Assembly: GCA_019752925.1 (NCBI GenBank)
Contig: JAIELP010000010.1
Span: forward strand, 1-64,000
Reading direction: 5' to 3'
Source of the DNA: a bacterium
GTDB lineage: Bacteria; Bdellovibrionota; Bdellovibrionia; Bdellovibrionales; Bdellovibrionaceae
Length of the DNA: 64,000 bases
Shown in pieces: positions 1-7,530 of the stretch; positions within the stretch are counted from its first letter, which is position 1; each line of letters opens with the position of its first letter. Below the pieces are notes generated by a model. That model was given only the letters and a program-made list of their open reading frames with translations. It was not told the DNA's origin and made no database searches. A program made the position numbers and the translations under genes.

Positions 1-33
1 GGGATAGAAATTTATTCAAATTTTTTGTGGAAC

Positions 34-138
34 CTAAAAATCGGAGCAACTGACGCGGCTTATCCACCGATCCCGGAGATTTTTAGCCTGAACTGTCGAT
101 AAAAAAATAAATGCCAAAACAAAGTAAAACATGCGCAT
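34..138 (-). CDS. possible 34-residue secreted peptide
   Basis: This short frame begins with a convincing signal peptide: a Met-Arg start, a hydrophobic run of about 14 residues (FYFVLAFIFLS), then an AQ-type cleavage site (TVQA before KN). Only about 16 residues remain after cleavage, with one Cys. It lies on the same strand as, and downstream of, the tRNA-Gln gene. I see no good ribosome binding site. It could be a real small secreted peptide, the broken 5' end of a former secreted protein, or chance. Confidence 0.25.
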   Translation of the reverse strand: MRMFYFVLAFIFLSTVQAKNLRDRWISRVSCSDF

Positions 139-222
139 TTTTACTACTTGGAAAGCTTGATCGCCAATTGTTTTTTGAGTTGGTGCTGATTTTTGCATTT
201 AAAATTGTTTTACAGTACTTAC

Positions 223-246
223 GGAAAAAAGGTACGGCGTACATTT
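223..246 (-). repeat. 24-nt repeat copy 1, downstream of tRNA-Gln
   Basis: A 24-nt sequence containing GTACGGCGTAC, an odd palindrome with a single central base, flanked by an A-run on the plus strand (a T-run on the minus strand). It matches 23 of 24 bases with 21561..21584 in inverse orientation. In both places the T-run is on the coding strand, just after a gene end, so it may act as a terminator-like 3' element. Confidence 0.5.
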
Positions 247-254
247 GAAAAAAT

Positions 255-330
255 TGGATGGGGTAGCAGGACTTGAACCTGCGAATGTTAGAATCAAAAT
301 CTAATGCCTTACCAACTTGGCGATACCCCA
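255..330 (-). tRNA. tRNA-Gln (anticodon TTG)
   Basis: A full cloverleaf can be drawn on the minus strand. The 7-bp acceptor stem is TGGGGTA with TACCCCA, and the D stem is GCC/GGC. The anticodon stem is TTAGA/TCTAA around loop TTTTGAT, giving anticodon TTG. The T stem is GCAGG/CCTGC with loop TTCAAGT. The 3' CCA is encoded (complement of 255-257). The discriminator base is T (complement of 258), whereas tRNA-Gln usually has G73. The gene is isolated here, with no other tRNA next to it. Confidence 0.95.
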
Positions 331-380
331 GCAGATTGAACGTAAAATTGAAGTTAATTAAAATTGGAGTAAAGGGCAAG

Positions 381-419
381 AAAAAATAAGCCCAGAGTGC
401 TTTTAAAACATTCTGGGCT
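381..419 (-). terminator. intrinsic terminator after spoVG
   Basis: Read on the minus strand, an 11-bp stem with one mismatch (AGCCCAGAATG with CACTCTGGGCT) encloses a 9-nt loop and is followed by TTATTTTTTC. It lies about 85 bp past the spoVG stop codon and before the tRNA gene. Confidence 0.8.
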
Positions 420-504
420 GTTATCTATGGGTATTCTTCGAAAGATTCACCGAGCAGGGCTTTCTTAAGATAGATAAAGTGTCGTCAAGTTGCTAAATTT
501 CTCG

Positions 505-828
505 TCAATCCTCATCGTGTCCGAAGCTCATAGGAGCTTTTTGACGTTTAAGATTAACAAGAGTTTCTCCCATAGACCTTAATTGATTTTCGTATGCTTC
601 AAAGACCATATCCTCGATGTGTTGTCGAGTTTCTTGATTTAATGGATGGGCTATGTCACGGAACTGCCCGTCTTTACGCTTTTTACTGGGCATTGCGACA
701 AAAAGCCCTTGAGGGCCCTGAATAACCTTTAAGTCACGCACAACAAAACAACCTTCTATTGTTATCGTTACGTAAGCCTTAAGCCGGTCCTCATTGACTG
801 GGAATATCTTAACTTCTGTGATTTTCAT
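505..828 (-). CDS. spoVG: SpoVG family regulator
   Basis: The 107-residue product has the whole SpoVG pattern: an N-terminal MKITEVKIFPV strand, the central GPQGLFVAMPSKK segment, then FRDIAHPLN and a final helix rich in acidic residues. SpoVG proteins are small dimeric nucleic-acid-binding regulators, first known from sporulation and cell-wall or septum control in Firmicutes and also found in spirochaetes and Bdellovibrio relatives. The start is the ATG after a GGGGG stretch. A strong terminator follows. The family call is firm; its target in this organism cannot be read from the sequence. Confidence 0.93.
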   Translation of the reverse strand: MKITEVKIFPVNEDRLKAYVTITIEGCFVVRDLKVIQGPQGLFVAMPSKKRKDGQFRDIAHPLNQETRQHIEDMVFEAYENQLRSMGETLVNLKRQKAPMSFGHDED

Positions 829-975
829 GTTGCCCCCTAGCCGTAATCTTTAGTTGTCGTACATGTTGCTTAAAAATATGTCATTAGTTGTTATGTGGTT
901 TGTATCGGGAAAGCTCAACCCAGACTTAAGTAATAAACGCCAAAGGCTTTAAATTATGAGGAAAAATCAAAAAAA

Positions 976-1010
976 AGAGCCAGTATGAAACACATACTGG
1001 CTCTTTTTGA
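976..1010. terminator. bidirectional-looking intrinsic terminator
   Basis: A perfect 12-bp stem (AGAGCCAGTATG and its complement) with 5-nt loop AAACA is flanked by a T-run on the plus strand and a longer run (TTTTTTTT after the stem) on the minus strand. It most likely ends the small secreted protein gene whose stop codon is at 1032, read on the minus strand. Confidence 0.85.
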
Positions 1011-1031
1011 GAACACTTTAGAGTTTTTAAA

Positions 1032-1406
1032 TTACTTTGTATCGGTTGGTGCTGGAGCGGCAGGTTCACCCTGTTTTTGCTTTTTGCGCTCTTTACGAGC
1101 CATCTTTCTTTCTTTTCTCATCTCATGACCGTCTTTCATAGCCTCACGGCAGCCTTCAGAAAATTTAAAATCCTTATTTGTTTTTTTGTACTCATGTACG
1201 CACTTCATAACTTCGCGGCCTTCGCCTTTACAACCGGTTGCCGCCACATCAGCTGAACAAGCCGCTTTAACCTGTTCGATATGAGCTTTCATTTCGGCTT
1301 TATGTTCTTCTTTGCCTTTAGCATCTGGTGGAGGTGCAGCAATATCTGCAAACGATAACGAAGTCGATAAAATCAATGCACTAACTGTAAATAAAAGTTT
1401 TTTCAT
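1032..1406 (-). CDS. secreted Cys-rich repeat protein
   Basis: The 124-residue product starts with a clear signal peptide (MKKLLFTVSALILSTSLSFA) and has an AAGGAG-type ribosome binding site. The mature part has four cysteines spaced like the cysteine-rich GLG1-type repeat (ACSADVAATGC, then MKC, then SEGC), with the G-x-G-R-x-V-x-x-C pattern between them. The C-terminus is very rich in Lys, Arg and Glu and ends in an Ala/Pro tail. It is probably periplasmic, with two disulfides. The repeat family match is by eye and the function is unknown. It stands alone between two terminator or promoter regions. Confidence 0.75.
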   Translation of the reverse strand: MKKLLFTVSALILSTSLSFADIAAPPPDAKGKEEHKAEMKAHIEQVKAACSADVAATGCKGEGREVMKCVHEYKKTNKDFKFSEGCREAMKDGHEMRKERKMARKERKKQKQGEPAAPAPTDTK

Positions 1407-1516
1407 AAAATTCTCCTTTTTGTGAATTCAGTGTATACATTAGAACTAAATACTTGATTAAAAGCACATTAATTCTTATTCATATCTTTGACCTTAGTCG
1501 TAACCACGGAGCCAGC

Positions 1517-3136
1517 ATGAAACGATTTTTTGTATTATACCTACTTACAACCAGCTTACTTTCGTTTTCAGCTGAAGCAGCTAAAAGTTCATTAACAATC
1601 GCTATCATTCAAGAATGGTCCACATTTAATCCTGTTACGTCACAGTTGGCATCTAATCAGGCGCTCTTCCCGTTTATTATACGTTACATGGTTAAGCGTA
1701 GTGTAGATGGTGGTGTCGTGGCTGATGTCGCTGAAAAAATTCCGACTTTAGATTCTAAAAATTCAGCTTTATGGATTATTAAAAAAAATGCCAAATGGGC
1801 TGATGGACAAAATATTACTTGTGCAGATTGGTATTTAGGGTGGCAAGCTGGACTTAACCCAAAAGTATCCGTTGAAGCGCGTAGCACTTACGAGAAAATT
1901 ACCAAAATTGAATGGAGCGAAAAAACTCCACAAAACTGTAATGTAACTTACGCTACAAATGATTGGACTTTTGATCGCGACCTTCCACCTTTTTTACCTT
2001 CACATGTTGAAAAATCAGTTTACGAAAAAAATAAAACAGAAGCTGAAGGTTATGATCGCAATACAGTTTACATTAACGGTGTAACTAATAATGCTCTCTA
2101 TAATGGCCCTTACTATGTAAGTGAATTTAAATTAGGTAGCCATGTTATTTTCACACGTAACGAAAATTTTTTCGGCACTAAACCAAAAATTGCACAAATA
2201 ATCGTAAAACATATTAGTGATACCAGCGCGCTCAGAGCTAATATCATGTCAGGCCAGATTAATGCCATCAGCGCAGTGGGTTTCCCTCCCGACACTGCGT
2301 TTTTATTTGATGAAGATTTTAAATCTTCAAAGCTACCCTACGTAGTTCGCTTTCAAAACTCAGGAATATTTCAGGGCATTTACTTTAATTTAGATAACGA
2401 AATCCTTAAAGATATAAAAGTACGCGAAGCTTTAAGCCGTACGATTAACAAAGAGCAAATAGTAAAAGCCTTTTTTAGTAATAAACTACAAACAGCTGAA
2501 AGTATTTTATCGCCACAGCACCCGGCTTATACTTCTAAGGCCGCTATTTACTCTAAAGACAAAGCTGTTAAATTGCTGGATGAAGCCGGATGGAAAATGG
2601 GCCCAAACCGTGTTCGCAAAAAAAATGGAAAAACATTAAGCCTTGTATTTAAAACTTCAGCCGGCCTGAAGGTGCTGGAAAATATTCAGATTTATGTGTG
2701 CGAACAGTTTAAATCCGTTGGCGTTGAATGTATTATTAAAAACGAACCACCTCGCACTTTGCTAGGACAAAGCGTACCGCATGGAGAATTTGATTTAGCT
2801 ATGTATGGGCAACCTATCCCTGCCGATTCTTCTTTAACCGGTTATTTTTCTTCGAAAGATATCCCCACTGCTAAAAACAGCTGGGCTGGCGGTAATTCTA
2901 TACGCTTAAACTCTAAAGAATTAGATCAATTGCTGAATGACTTCGATAAAGAAAACAATAAGCAAAAACGCAATGCCATTGTTAAAAAAATAGAAAATTT
3001 CTTACAAAAAAATTATTCCATGATTCCTATCTATCATCGCCGAGAAGCTGTGGTTATCCCTAAAGGACTATCCGGCGTTCTGGATTCTTATGAAGGAACT
3101 GCATTTACTGATCCTGAAAAGTGGATTTTAAACTAA
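1517..3136 (+). CDS. extracellular peptide-binding protein (SBP family 5)
   Basis: About 539 residues with a signal peptide (MKRFFVLYLLTTSLLSFSAEA). I chose the ATG preceded by GGAG at 1507-1510 rather than the upstream in-frame ATG at 1454. The body fits the DppA/OppA-type solute-binding family 5: an early W-x-x-F-N-P segment, KNAKWADGQNITCADWYLGW (the family's typical W-x-DG-x-x-x-T-A-x-D-x), a NGPYYVSEF stretch and a late YSMIPIYHRREAV segment. Such proteins deliver peptides or related solutes to an ABC importer. No permease or ATPase is adjacent, so it is an orphan here. It converges on mtnP with a 5-bp gap. Confidence 0.85.
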   Translation: MKRFFVLYLLTTSLLSFSAEAAKSSLTIAIIQEWSTFNPVTSQLASNQALFPFIIRYMVKRSVDGGVVADVAEKIPTLDSKNSALWIIKKNAKWADGQNITCADWYLGWQAGLNPKVSVEARSTYEKITKIEWSEKTPQNCNVTYATNDWTFDRDLPPFLPSHVEKSVYEKNKTEAEGYDRNTVYINGVTNNALYNGPYYVSEFKLGSHVIFTRNENFFGTKPKIAQIIVKHISDTSALRANIMSGQINAISAVGFPPDTAFLFDEDFKSSKLPYVVRFQNSGIFQGIYFNLDNEILKDIKVREALSRTINKEQIVKAFFSNKLQTAESILSPQHPAYTSKAAIYSKDKAVKLLDEAGWKMGPNRVRKKNGKTLSLVFKTSAGLKVLENIQIYVCEQFKSVGVECIIKNEPPRTLLGQSVPHGEFDLAMYGQPIPADSSLTGYFSSKDIPTAKNSWAGGNSIRLNSKELDQLLNDFDKENNKQKRNAIVKKIENFLQKNYSMIPIYHRREAVVIPKGLSGVLDSYEGTAFTDPEKWILN

Positions 3137-3141
3137 ACCCA

Positions 3142-3999
3142 CTACGACATTAACATCTGAACCCAAGGTTTTTTATCAGCGGGAATAGCTTCTGGTGGCA
3201 TAAACAAACCGGTTCTTAAACCGCCCTCGTAAGCCAGGCTACCCTGATAAATATCTTTAGACTTCAGTAAAGCTTTTAAAATTGCGAAGGCTTTTGAATT
3301 ATTGCCCTTCATAACTTTAATAACCTCTTCAACTGTTACGTGCGGAATTGAGTCATCCCAGCAGTCGTAATCGGTTACAAAACAGCATGGCAAATAAGGT
3401 AGCCCCGCCTCGCGCGCTAATGCATATTCAGGAAAATTCGACATCCCGATAATTTGCGCTTCCATTTGGCGATACGCATTGGATTCTGCTTTAGTAGAAA
3501 AGTAAGGACCTTCAATACAAACATAAGTTTGTCCGAAATGAGTTTTAAAATTAGAGTTAATTTTATTTCCAACTATAAGCTCTTGCGCACGTTTAGCCAT
3601 AACTTCGCAAATTGGTTTAGCTAAAGATACATGGCCAATTAAGCCACCGCCTAAGAATGTGTGCTGGCGTAAAGATTTAGTGCGATCTATGTACTGATAA
3701 GGAATTACTAAATCGCCCGGAGCATATTCTTTTTGTAAAGAACCAACAGCGCTGAATGAAACAATGGCCTTTGCGCCTAATTTTTTAAAGGCAAAGATAT
3801 TGGCGCGGTAGTTAATTTCGCTCGGTAAATGTTCGTGGTGTTCGCCGTGGCGTGATATAAATAAAAACTCAGTGCCCTCTACTTTTACTTTTTTAAATCC
3901 ACTTGCTGCTAAGCCAAATGGAGTTTCACGGTCTAATAATTCGATTGTTTCAAATTCTTCAAACTTTTCAAAACCTGATCCGCCGATAACACCTAACAT
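3142..3999 (-). CDS. mtnP: S-methyl-5'-thioadenosine phosphorylase
   Basis: The 285-residue enzyme cleaves 5'-methylthioadenosine (MTA) with phosphate to adenine and 5-methylthioribose 1-phosphate. Visible family marks are GGSGF (6-10), RHGEHH (50-55), EGPYFSTKAE (163-172) and TDYDCW (209-214), the last being a hallmark of MTA phosphorylases. A GGGAG ribosome binding site precedes the ATG, which overlaps the end of mtnA by 7 bp. It is the last gene of a three-gene salvage operon with mtnA and a class II aldolase. MTA arises from polyamine or homoserine-lactone synthesis, and 5'-deoxyadenosine arises from radical SAM enzymes; the window encodes two of the latter. Confidence 0.95.
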   Translation of the reverse strand: MLGVIGGSGFEKFEEFETIELLDRETPFGLAASGFKKVKVEGTEFLFISRHGEHHEHLPSEINYRANIFAFKKLGAKAIVSFSAVGSLQKEYAPGDLVIPYQYIDRTKSLRQHTFLGGGLIGHVSLAKPICEVMAKRAQELIVGNKINSNFKTHFGQTYVCIEGPYFSTKAESNAYRQMEAQIIGMSNFPEYALAREAGLPYLPCCFVTDYDCWDDSIPHVTVEEVIKVMKGNNSKAFAILKALLKSKDIYQGSLAYEGGLRTGLFMPPEAIPADKKPWVQMLMS

Positions 4000-5015
4000 A
4001 AATTAAATACTCCCTGTTCCACATCTTTTTTGTAATAAACTTCTTTATCTAAAATCCAGGCACTTGTTAACTCCGCCGGAGTTACGTCAAAGGCCGGATT
4101 GTAAACATTTATATCTTTCGGAGCCCAGATTAAATCCGAGTAACCCTGCACTTCTAATGCATTTCTTTGTTCGATCGGAATTTGCTGGCCGCTGTTACAT
4201 TTTGGATCCACTGTTGTGTAAGGTGCGGCTACGTAAAACGGAATTTTATGGTAATGGCAATTCACCGCTACGCTATAGGTTCCAATTTTATTAGCGAAGT
4301 CGCCGTTAACTGCAATGCGGTCGGAACCTACGATTGCTTTAGTAATCTTTTTTAAACTCATTAAATGGGCGGCCATATTATCAGTAATTAAAGTGCATGG
4401 AATTCCCAGTTTTTGCAGCTCCCATGCTGTTAAACGTCCACCTTGAAGCAAAGGACGGGTTTCATCTACATATACGTGAATTTTTTTACCTTGCCTGTGA
4501 GCCTCGCGAATCACACCTAGAGCGGTCCCCACTCCTGCTGTGGCTAAACCGCCGGTATTACAGTGAGTTAAAATTTGATCACCGTCTTCTATCAAAGCTG
4601 CGCCGTTAACTGCAATTTTTTTACAGAGTTCAACATCTTCATTAAAAATTTGAACGCCTAAGTCGATAATATTTTGCGTATTAAAGTTTTCTTTAATCTT
4701 TTTAGTCATACGGTCCACACAGATCATTAAGTTAACCGCCGTAGGACGCGCATCGTACAACTCTTGAGCTTTTTTTAATAAATCAGTTTGAGAGTTTTTT
4801 TCAAAGGCTAATTTCCCTATCATCAACCCGGCAGCTACGCCTATGAGAGGCGCACCACGAACTCGTAAAGCCTTAATAGCTTCGATCATTTGTTCGTTGG
4901 TTTCTATCAACAACCATTTTTCAGTGTGGGGAAGTAAAGTTTGATCCAACAAACGAATTACAAATTGTGTTGAGCTGATATCGGCTTCCAGCGCCAAAGA
5001 TTTTAATTGGATCAT
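3993..5015 (-). CDS. mtnA: methylthioribose-1-phosphate isomerase
   Basis: The 340-residue product shows the MtnA/eIF2B-like pattern: RGAPLIG (53-59), HCNTGGLAT (151-159, holding the catalytic Cys152), DETRP followed by LLQGGRLTAWEL (184-200), and GSDRIAVNGDFANKIGTY (230-247, with the catalytic Asp232). It converts 5-methylthioribose 1-phosphate to 5-methylthioribulose 1-phosphate. The gene overlaps the aldolase gene upstream by 4 bp and mtnP downstream by 7 bp, so the three genes are very likely co-translated. The length is normal for the family. Confidence 0.95.
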   Translation of the reverse strand: MIQLKSLALEADISSTQFVIRLLDQTLLPHTEKWLLIETNEQMIEAIKALRVRGAPLIGVAAGLMIGKLAFEKNSQTDLLKKAQELYDARPTAVNLMICVDRMTKKIKENFNTQNIIDLGVQIFNEDVELCKKIAVNGAALIEDGDQILTHCNTGGLATAGVGTALGVIREAHRQGKKIHVYVDETRPLLQGGRLTAWELQKLGIPCTLITDNMAAHLMSLKKITKAIVGSDRIAVNGDFANKIGTYSVAVNCHYHKIPFYVAAPYTTVDPKCNSGQQIPIEQRNALEVQGYSDLIWAPKDINVYNPAFDVTPAELTSAWILDKEVYYKKDVEQGVFNLC

Positions 5016-5671
5016 AATAAAATATCTCCGATAGTTTTTCGAAGCTCATATAAATATTTAATTTCTTCAGCGGGAAGCGGATGTAATCCACCTAACTGTT
5101 TTGCTTTAAATAAAATTTCAGCTGAGTGCTCAATGCGCTCCATTCCGCGATAAGCTTCATCCATGTCTTCACCCCATGCGATAGCGCCATGATTACGCAA
5201 AATTAAAGCTCGGTGCTGTGGCAAAAATTCTTTTAATACATCACCCATCTGTTGAGTGCCGGGGCGAGCATAAGGCACAAAGGGAATATCACCAGTAGCT
5301 AAAATAACTTCTGATAAACAATCGCTCGGCAATTTTTTTAGTTCAGGTTGCGCAATCGACCATGCAATAGCTGTTGGTGGATGGGCATGAATAATGGCCT
5401 TGGCCTTTGTTGAGGATTTAAATACTTCCAAGTGCATCAATCTTTCGCTGGACGGCTTCCCGACCAAGACCTCGCCTTTTAGATTGATGACGGATATTTG
5501 ATCAGCATTCATAAAGCCTTTAGCAATACCTGAAGGCGTAATCAAAATTTCGTCATCGGAAATACGATAAGAAATATTTCCGTCTGCAGCCGCAAGCATA
5601 TTTCGGCGGTGCAAACGTGCGCAAATCTCGACTATATCAGTGGCTACTTTTTGTGCTTTTAGACTTGTCAT
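5012..5671 (-). CDS. class II aldolase, likely methylthioribulose-1-P aldolase
   Basis: About 219 residues from the ATG; a TTG five codons upstream is an alternative. The class II aldolase/adducin fold is clear: ADGNISYR, ITPSG, SSE before MHLEVF, HAHPP (two zinc histidines), the PYARPGT loop and NHGAIAWG (third zinc histidine). These features resemble fuculose-phosphate aldolase more than the MtnB dehydratase. With mtnP and mtnA beside it, and no mtnC, mtnD or mtnE nearby, the likely reaction is cleavage of 5-(methylthio)ribulose 1-phosphate (or its 5-deoxy form) to DHAP and an aldehyde, the DHAP shunt. An MtnB role is the main alternative. Confidence 0.8.
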   Translation of the reverse strand: MTSLKAQKVATDIVEICARLHRRNMLAAADGNISYRISDDEILITPSGIAKGFMNADQISVINLKGEVLVGKPSSERLMHLEVFKSSTKAKAIIHAHPPTAIAWSIAQPELKKLPSDCLSEVILATGDIPFVPYARPGTQQMGDVLKEFLPQHRALILRNHGAIAWGEDMDEAYRGMERIEHSAEILFKAKQLGGLHPLPAEEIKYLYELRKTIGDILL

Positions 5672-5748
5672 AACTAAGACATACAACGTAGGCTTTATCT
5701 ATGGCAAGCAGCTACATAACTTAGCCATTTTTTTAAGAAATAGGTCAC

Positions 5749-6201
5749 ATGAAAATACTTACAGATGAATCAAAATTTGATCACGAAATGGTCGAAAGTT
5801 ATACCGATGGCCAGTGTATTTTTGAAGAGGGCGACGTAGGACGCGATTTATACATCGTACAAAGCGGTGAAGTTAAAATTGTGAAAAAAGTGGCCGGTCA
5901 GTTAGTTGAATTAGCCACTTTCAATAAAGGTGATTTTTTTGGTGACATGGCCCTACTCCAAAGTATTCCCCGCTATGCAGGAGCGTATGCTTCAGGCGAT
6001 GAAACCCGTCTATTAATTTTAAAACCCGCAGGCTTTTTATTGAAAATCCGCCGCGACCCTACCTTTGCGTTTGAAATGCTTCAGCAAATGAGTTTACGCG
6101 TAAAAGTATCCAACGACCGCGTTTTAGAACTAGTTGAAAAATTTAATTTACCTAAAGATGAAGTGCAGAAACTGCTACTCGCACTTAATGGAAAATCGTG
6201 A
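5749..6201 (+). CDS. cyclic nucleotide-binding domain protein
   Basis: The 150-residue protein is almost entirely one cNMP-binding (CRP-like) beta-roll: IFEEGDVGRDLYIVQSGEV, then FNKGDFFGDMALLQSIPRYAGAYA, where the phosphate-binding cassette reads FGDMALL rather than the usual FGEXALL but keeps the Arg. A short helical tail follows and there is no DNA-binding domain. It probably senses a ligand or acts as an adaptor. It overlaps the phosphoesterase gene downstream by 4 bp (GTGA), so the two products may work together. Whether it binds cAMP, cGMP or neither is not decided by the sequence. Confidence 0.85.
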   Translation: MKILTDESKFDHEMVESYTDGQCIFEEGDVGRDLYIVQSGEVKIVKKVAGQLVELATFNKGDFFGDMALLQSIPRYAGAYASGDETRLLILKPAGFLLKIRRDPTFAFEMLQQMSLRVKVSNDRVLELVEKFNLPKDEVQKLLLALNGKS

Positions 6202-6929
6202 TTACAATTATTAAATCTGAAAGTTTAGTGGTCATTTCAGATTTACATCTTGGAAATCCCTTTTCCGAAGCCAAAAAAGAAGTTATCCCTTTTTTAAAGT
6301 GGGCGTCCAGCAAAGGCTATGATATTTGCATTAACGGTGATGGCTTAGAAATTGCCCAATCTAGTTTCAATAAAATTGCATTTGATGTTCCTGAACTATT
6401 TCGCACATTGGGCGACATCCGAAAAAAAGGCCATGAAATTTATTATGTAACCGGCAACCATGATATTGCTTTAGAACATTTTTTAGAAGACTGGGGCATG
6501 ATGAAGGTTTCGCCGTTCTTAAACGTACACTCTGGAAAAGCCCGCATTCGAGTAGAGCATGGGCACATATATGATCCATTTTTCGTTAAACATCCTCGCT
6601 TGTATGAAGTCCTTACCCACCTAGCCGGCTTTCTGTTAAAAGTTCAGCCTAAGGTTTATAAATTATGGATAGGTTTTGAAAAATGGCAGTCTCGTTTGCG
6701 TGCTAAGCGCACTGGAATTTTAGGCGAACATCCAAGCTTTAAAGATGCTGCTGAAGAACTTTGTCGCAGAGGTTTTGATGCTGTTGTATTCGGCCACACT
6801 CACCATCCAGGAGTATCTGATCTAGAAAATGGCGGAAAGTATTTAAACCCCGGTTCGTGGATGCTCTCAACTCATTATGTTTTAATTGAAAAAGGCCAAG
6901 TAGAACTGAAGGAGTGGAAAAAAACATAG
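6198..6929 (+). CDS. calcineurin-like metallophosphoesterase
   Basis: The 243-residue product has the metal-binding blocks of the family in order: SDLHLG near residue 14, INGDG near 46, GNHD near 86, EHGH near 120 and FGHTHHPG near 200, with NPGSW after it. The GTG start overlaps the stop of the cNMP-binding gene (GTGA), which suggests coupled translation. The middle of the protein (about 120-175) is hydrophobic and basic, like LpxH-type enzymes that sit at the membrane, but the GNHD motif differs from the GNRD of classic LpxH. The substrate is not assigned. Confidence 0.85.
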   Translation: MITIIKSESLVVISDLHLGNPFSEAKKEVIPFLKWASSKGYDICINGDGLEIAQSSFNKIAFDVPELFRTLGDIRKKGHEIYYVTGNHDIALEHFLEDWGMMKVSPFLNVHSGKARIRVEHGHIYDPFFVKHPRLYEVLTHLAGFLLKVQPKVYKLWIGFEKWQSRLRAKRTGILGEHPSFKDAAEELCRRGFDAVVFGHTHHPGVSDLENGGKYLNPGSWMLSTHYVLIEKGQVELKEWKKT

Positions 6930-6957
6930 CCGTTGATCTGTTCTTTTCTAAGGATAT

Positions 6958-7440
6958 TTAAAATTTCTTTTTATATTCAATTCTCACACCCTTAGGCTTA
7001 CCGTTTTCACGAATAATTTTTCCCGTGAAACCGCCAGTATAATTGCGTACTACATCTTTAAGGTTTTCTGCTGTGTCGCTACCTACTGGTTTTTTTACCT
7101 TATCAAGATTCAGTCTTCTCTCAAATCTTTGAGCAAGTGTTTCGTAATCTTCAGGCTTAAGCGATACAAGTAAAGCTTTCTGATCGTCAGCAGGTAAACT
7201 TGAAAAACTATAACGTGAATTGATTTCATCCCAGTTAATTACCAGTTGCTCAGCTTGCTTTGATGGTGAAGCCAATTTACTGCAATCCGGGCAATTTGTA
7301 ATTTGCAGACTTGCACTATCAGCCTCAGTTGCATCTCGACTGGCAGGCATTGCTAAATTAGGATCCTTAGAAGGCTCCTCCGAAAGAGTTAGCTGTCCAA
7401 TTAATAAAAAAGATAATACAAGAAATATATATGCTTTCAT
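6958..7440 (-). CDS. secreted protein of unknown function with CxxC
   Basis: The 160-residue product has a signal peptide (MKAYIFLVLSFLLIGQLTLS), a disordered acidic stretch, a NCPDC motif near residue 53, a helical middle (LPADDQKALLVSLKPEDYETLAQRF) and a basic C-terminus. I recognise no family. The CxxC could form a disulfide or bind metal. It is downstream of the CDF exporter on the same strand, but a 16-bp palindrome between the two suggests its own regulated promoter. Confidence 0.7.
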   Translation of the reverse strand: MKAYIFLVLSFLLIGQLTLSEEPSKDPNLAMPASRDATEADSASLQITNCPDCSKLASPSKQAEQLVINWDEINSRYSFSSLPADDQKALLVSLKPEDYETLAQRFERRLNLDKVKKPVGSDTAENLKDVVRNYTGGFTGKIIRENGKPKGVRIEYKKKF

Positions 7441-7502
7441 ACTTTGTTAATCGGTAGACCAAGATCTTAAATTAACTATTTGTTTGTGGAAAATTATATA
7501 GT

Positions 7503-7518
7503 TAGTACAAATGTACTA
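7503..7518. promoter_or_regulatory. palindromic operator candidate upstream of the CxxC protein
   Basis: TAGTACA-AA-TGTACTA has perfect 7-bp arms and contains the core TACANNTGTA, which is known as the recognition core of CopY/BlaI/MecI-type repressors. TATAAT-like hexamers lie on both sides on the minus strand (complements of 7493-7498 and 7518-7523), so it sits in the presumed promoter of the gene at 6958..7440. The repressor itself is not in the window. Confidence 0.5.
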
Positions 7519-7530
7519 TTATAAGACAAA

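Noticed and set aside
83..379. 98-codon minus-strand frame
   Set aside because: It runs through the tRNA-Gln gene, which is a far better explanation, and lacks a ribosome binding site.
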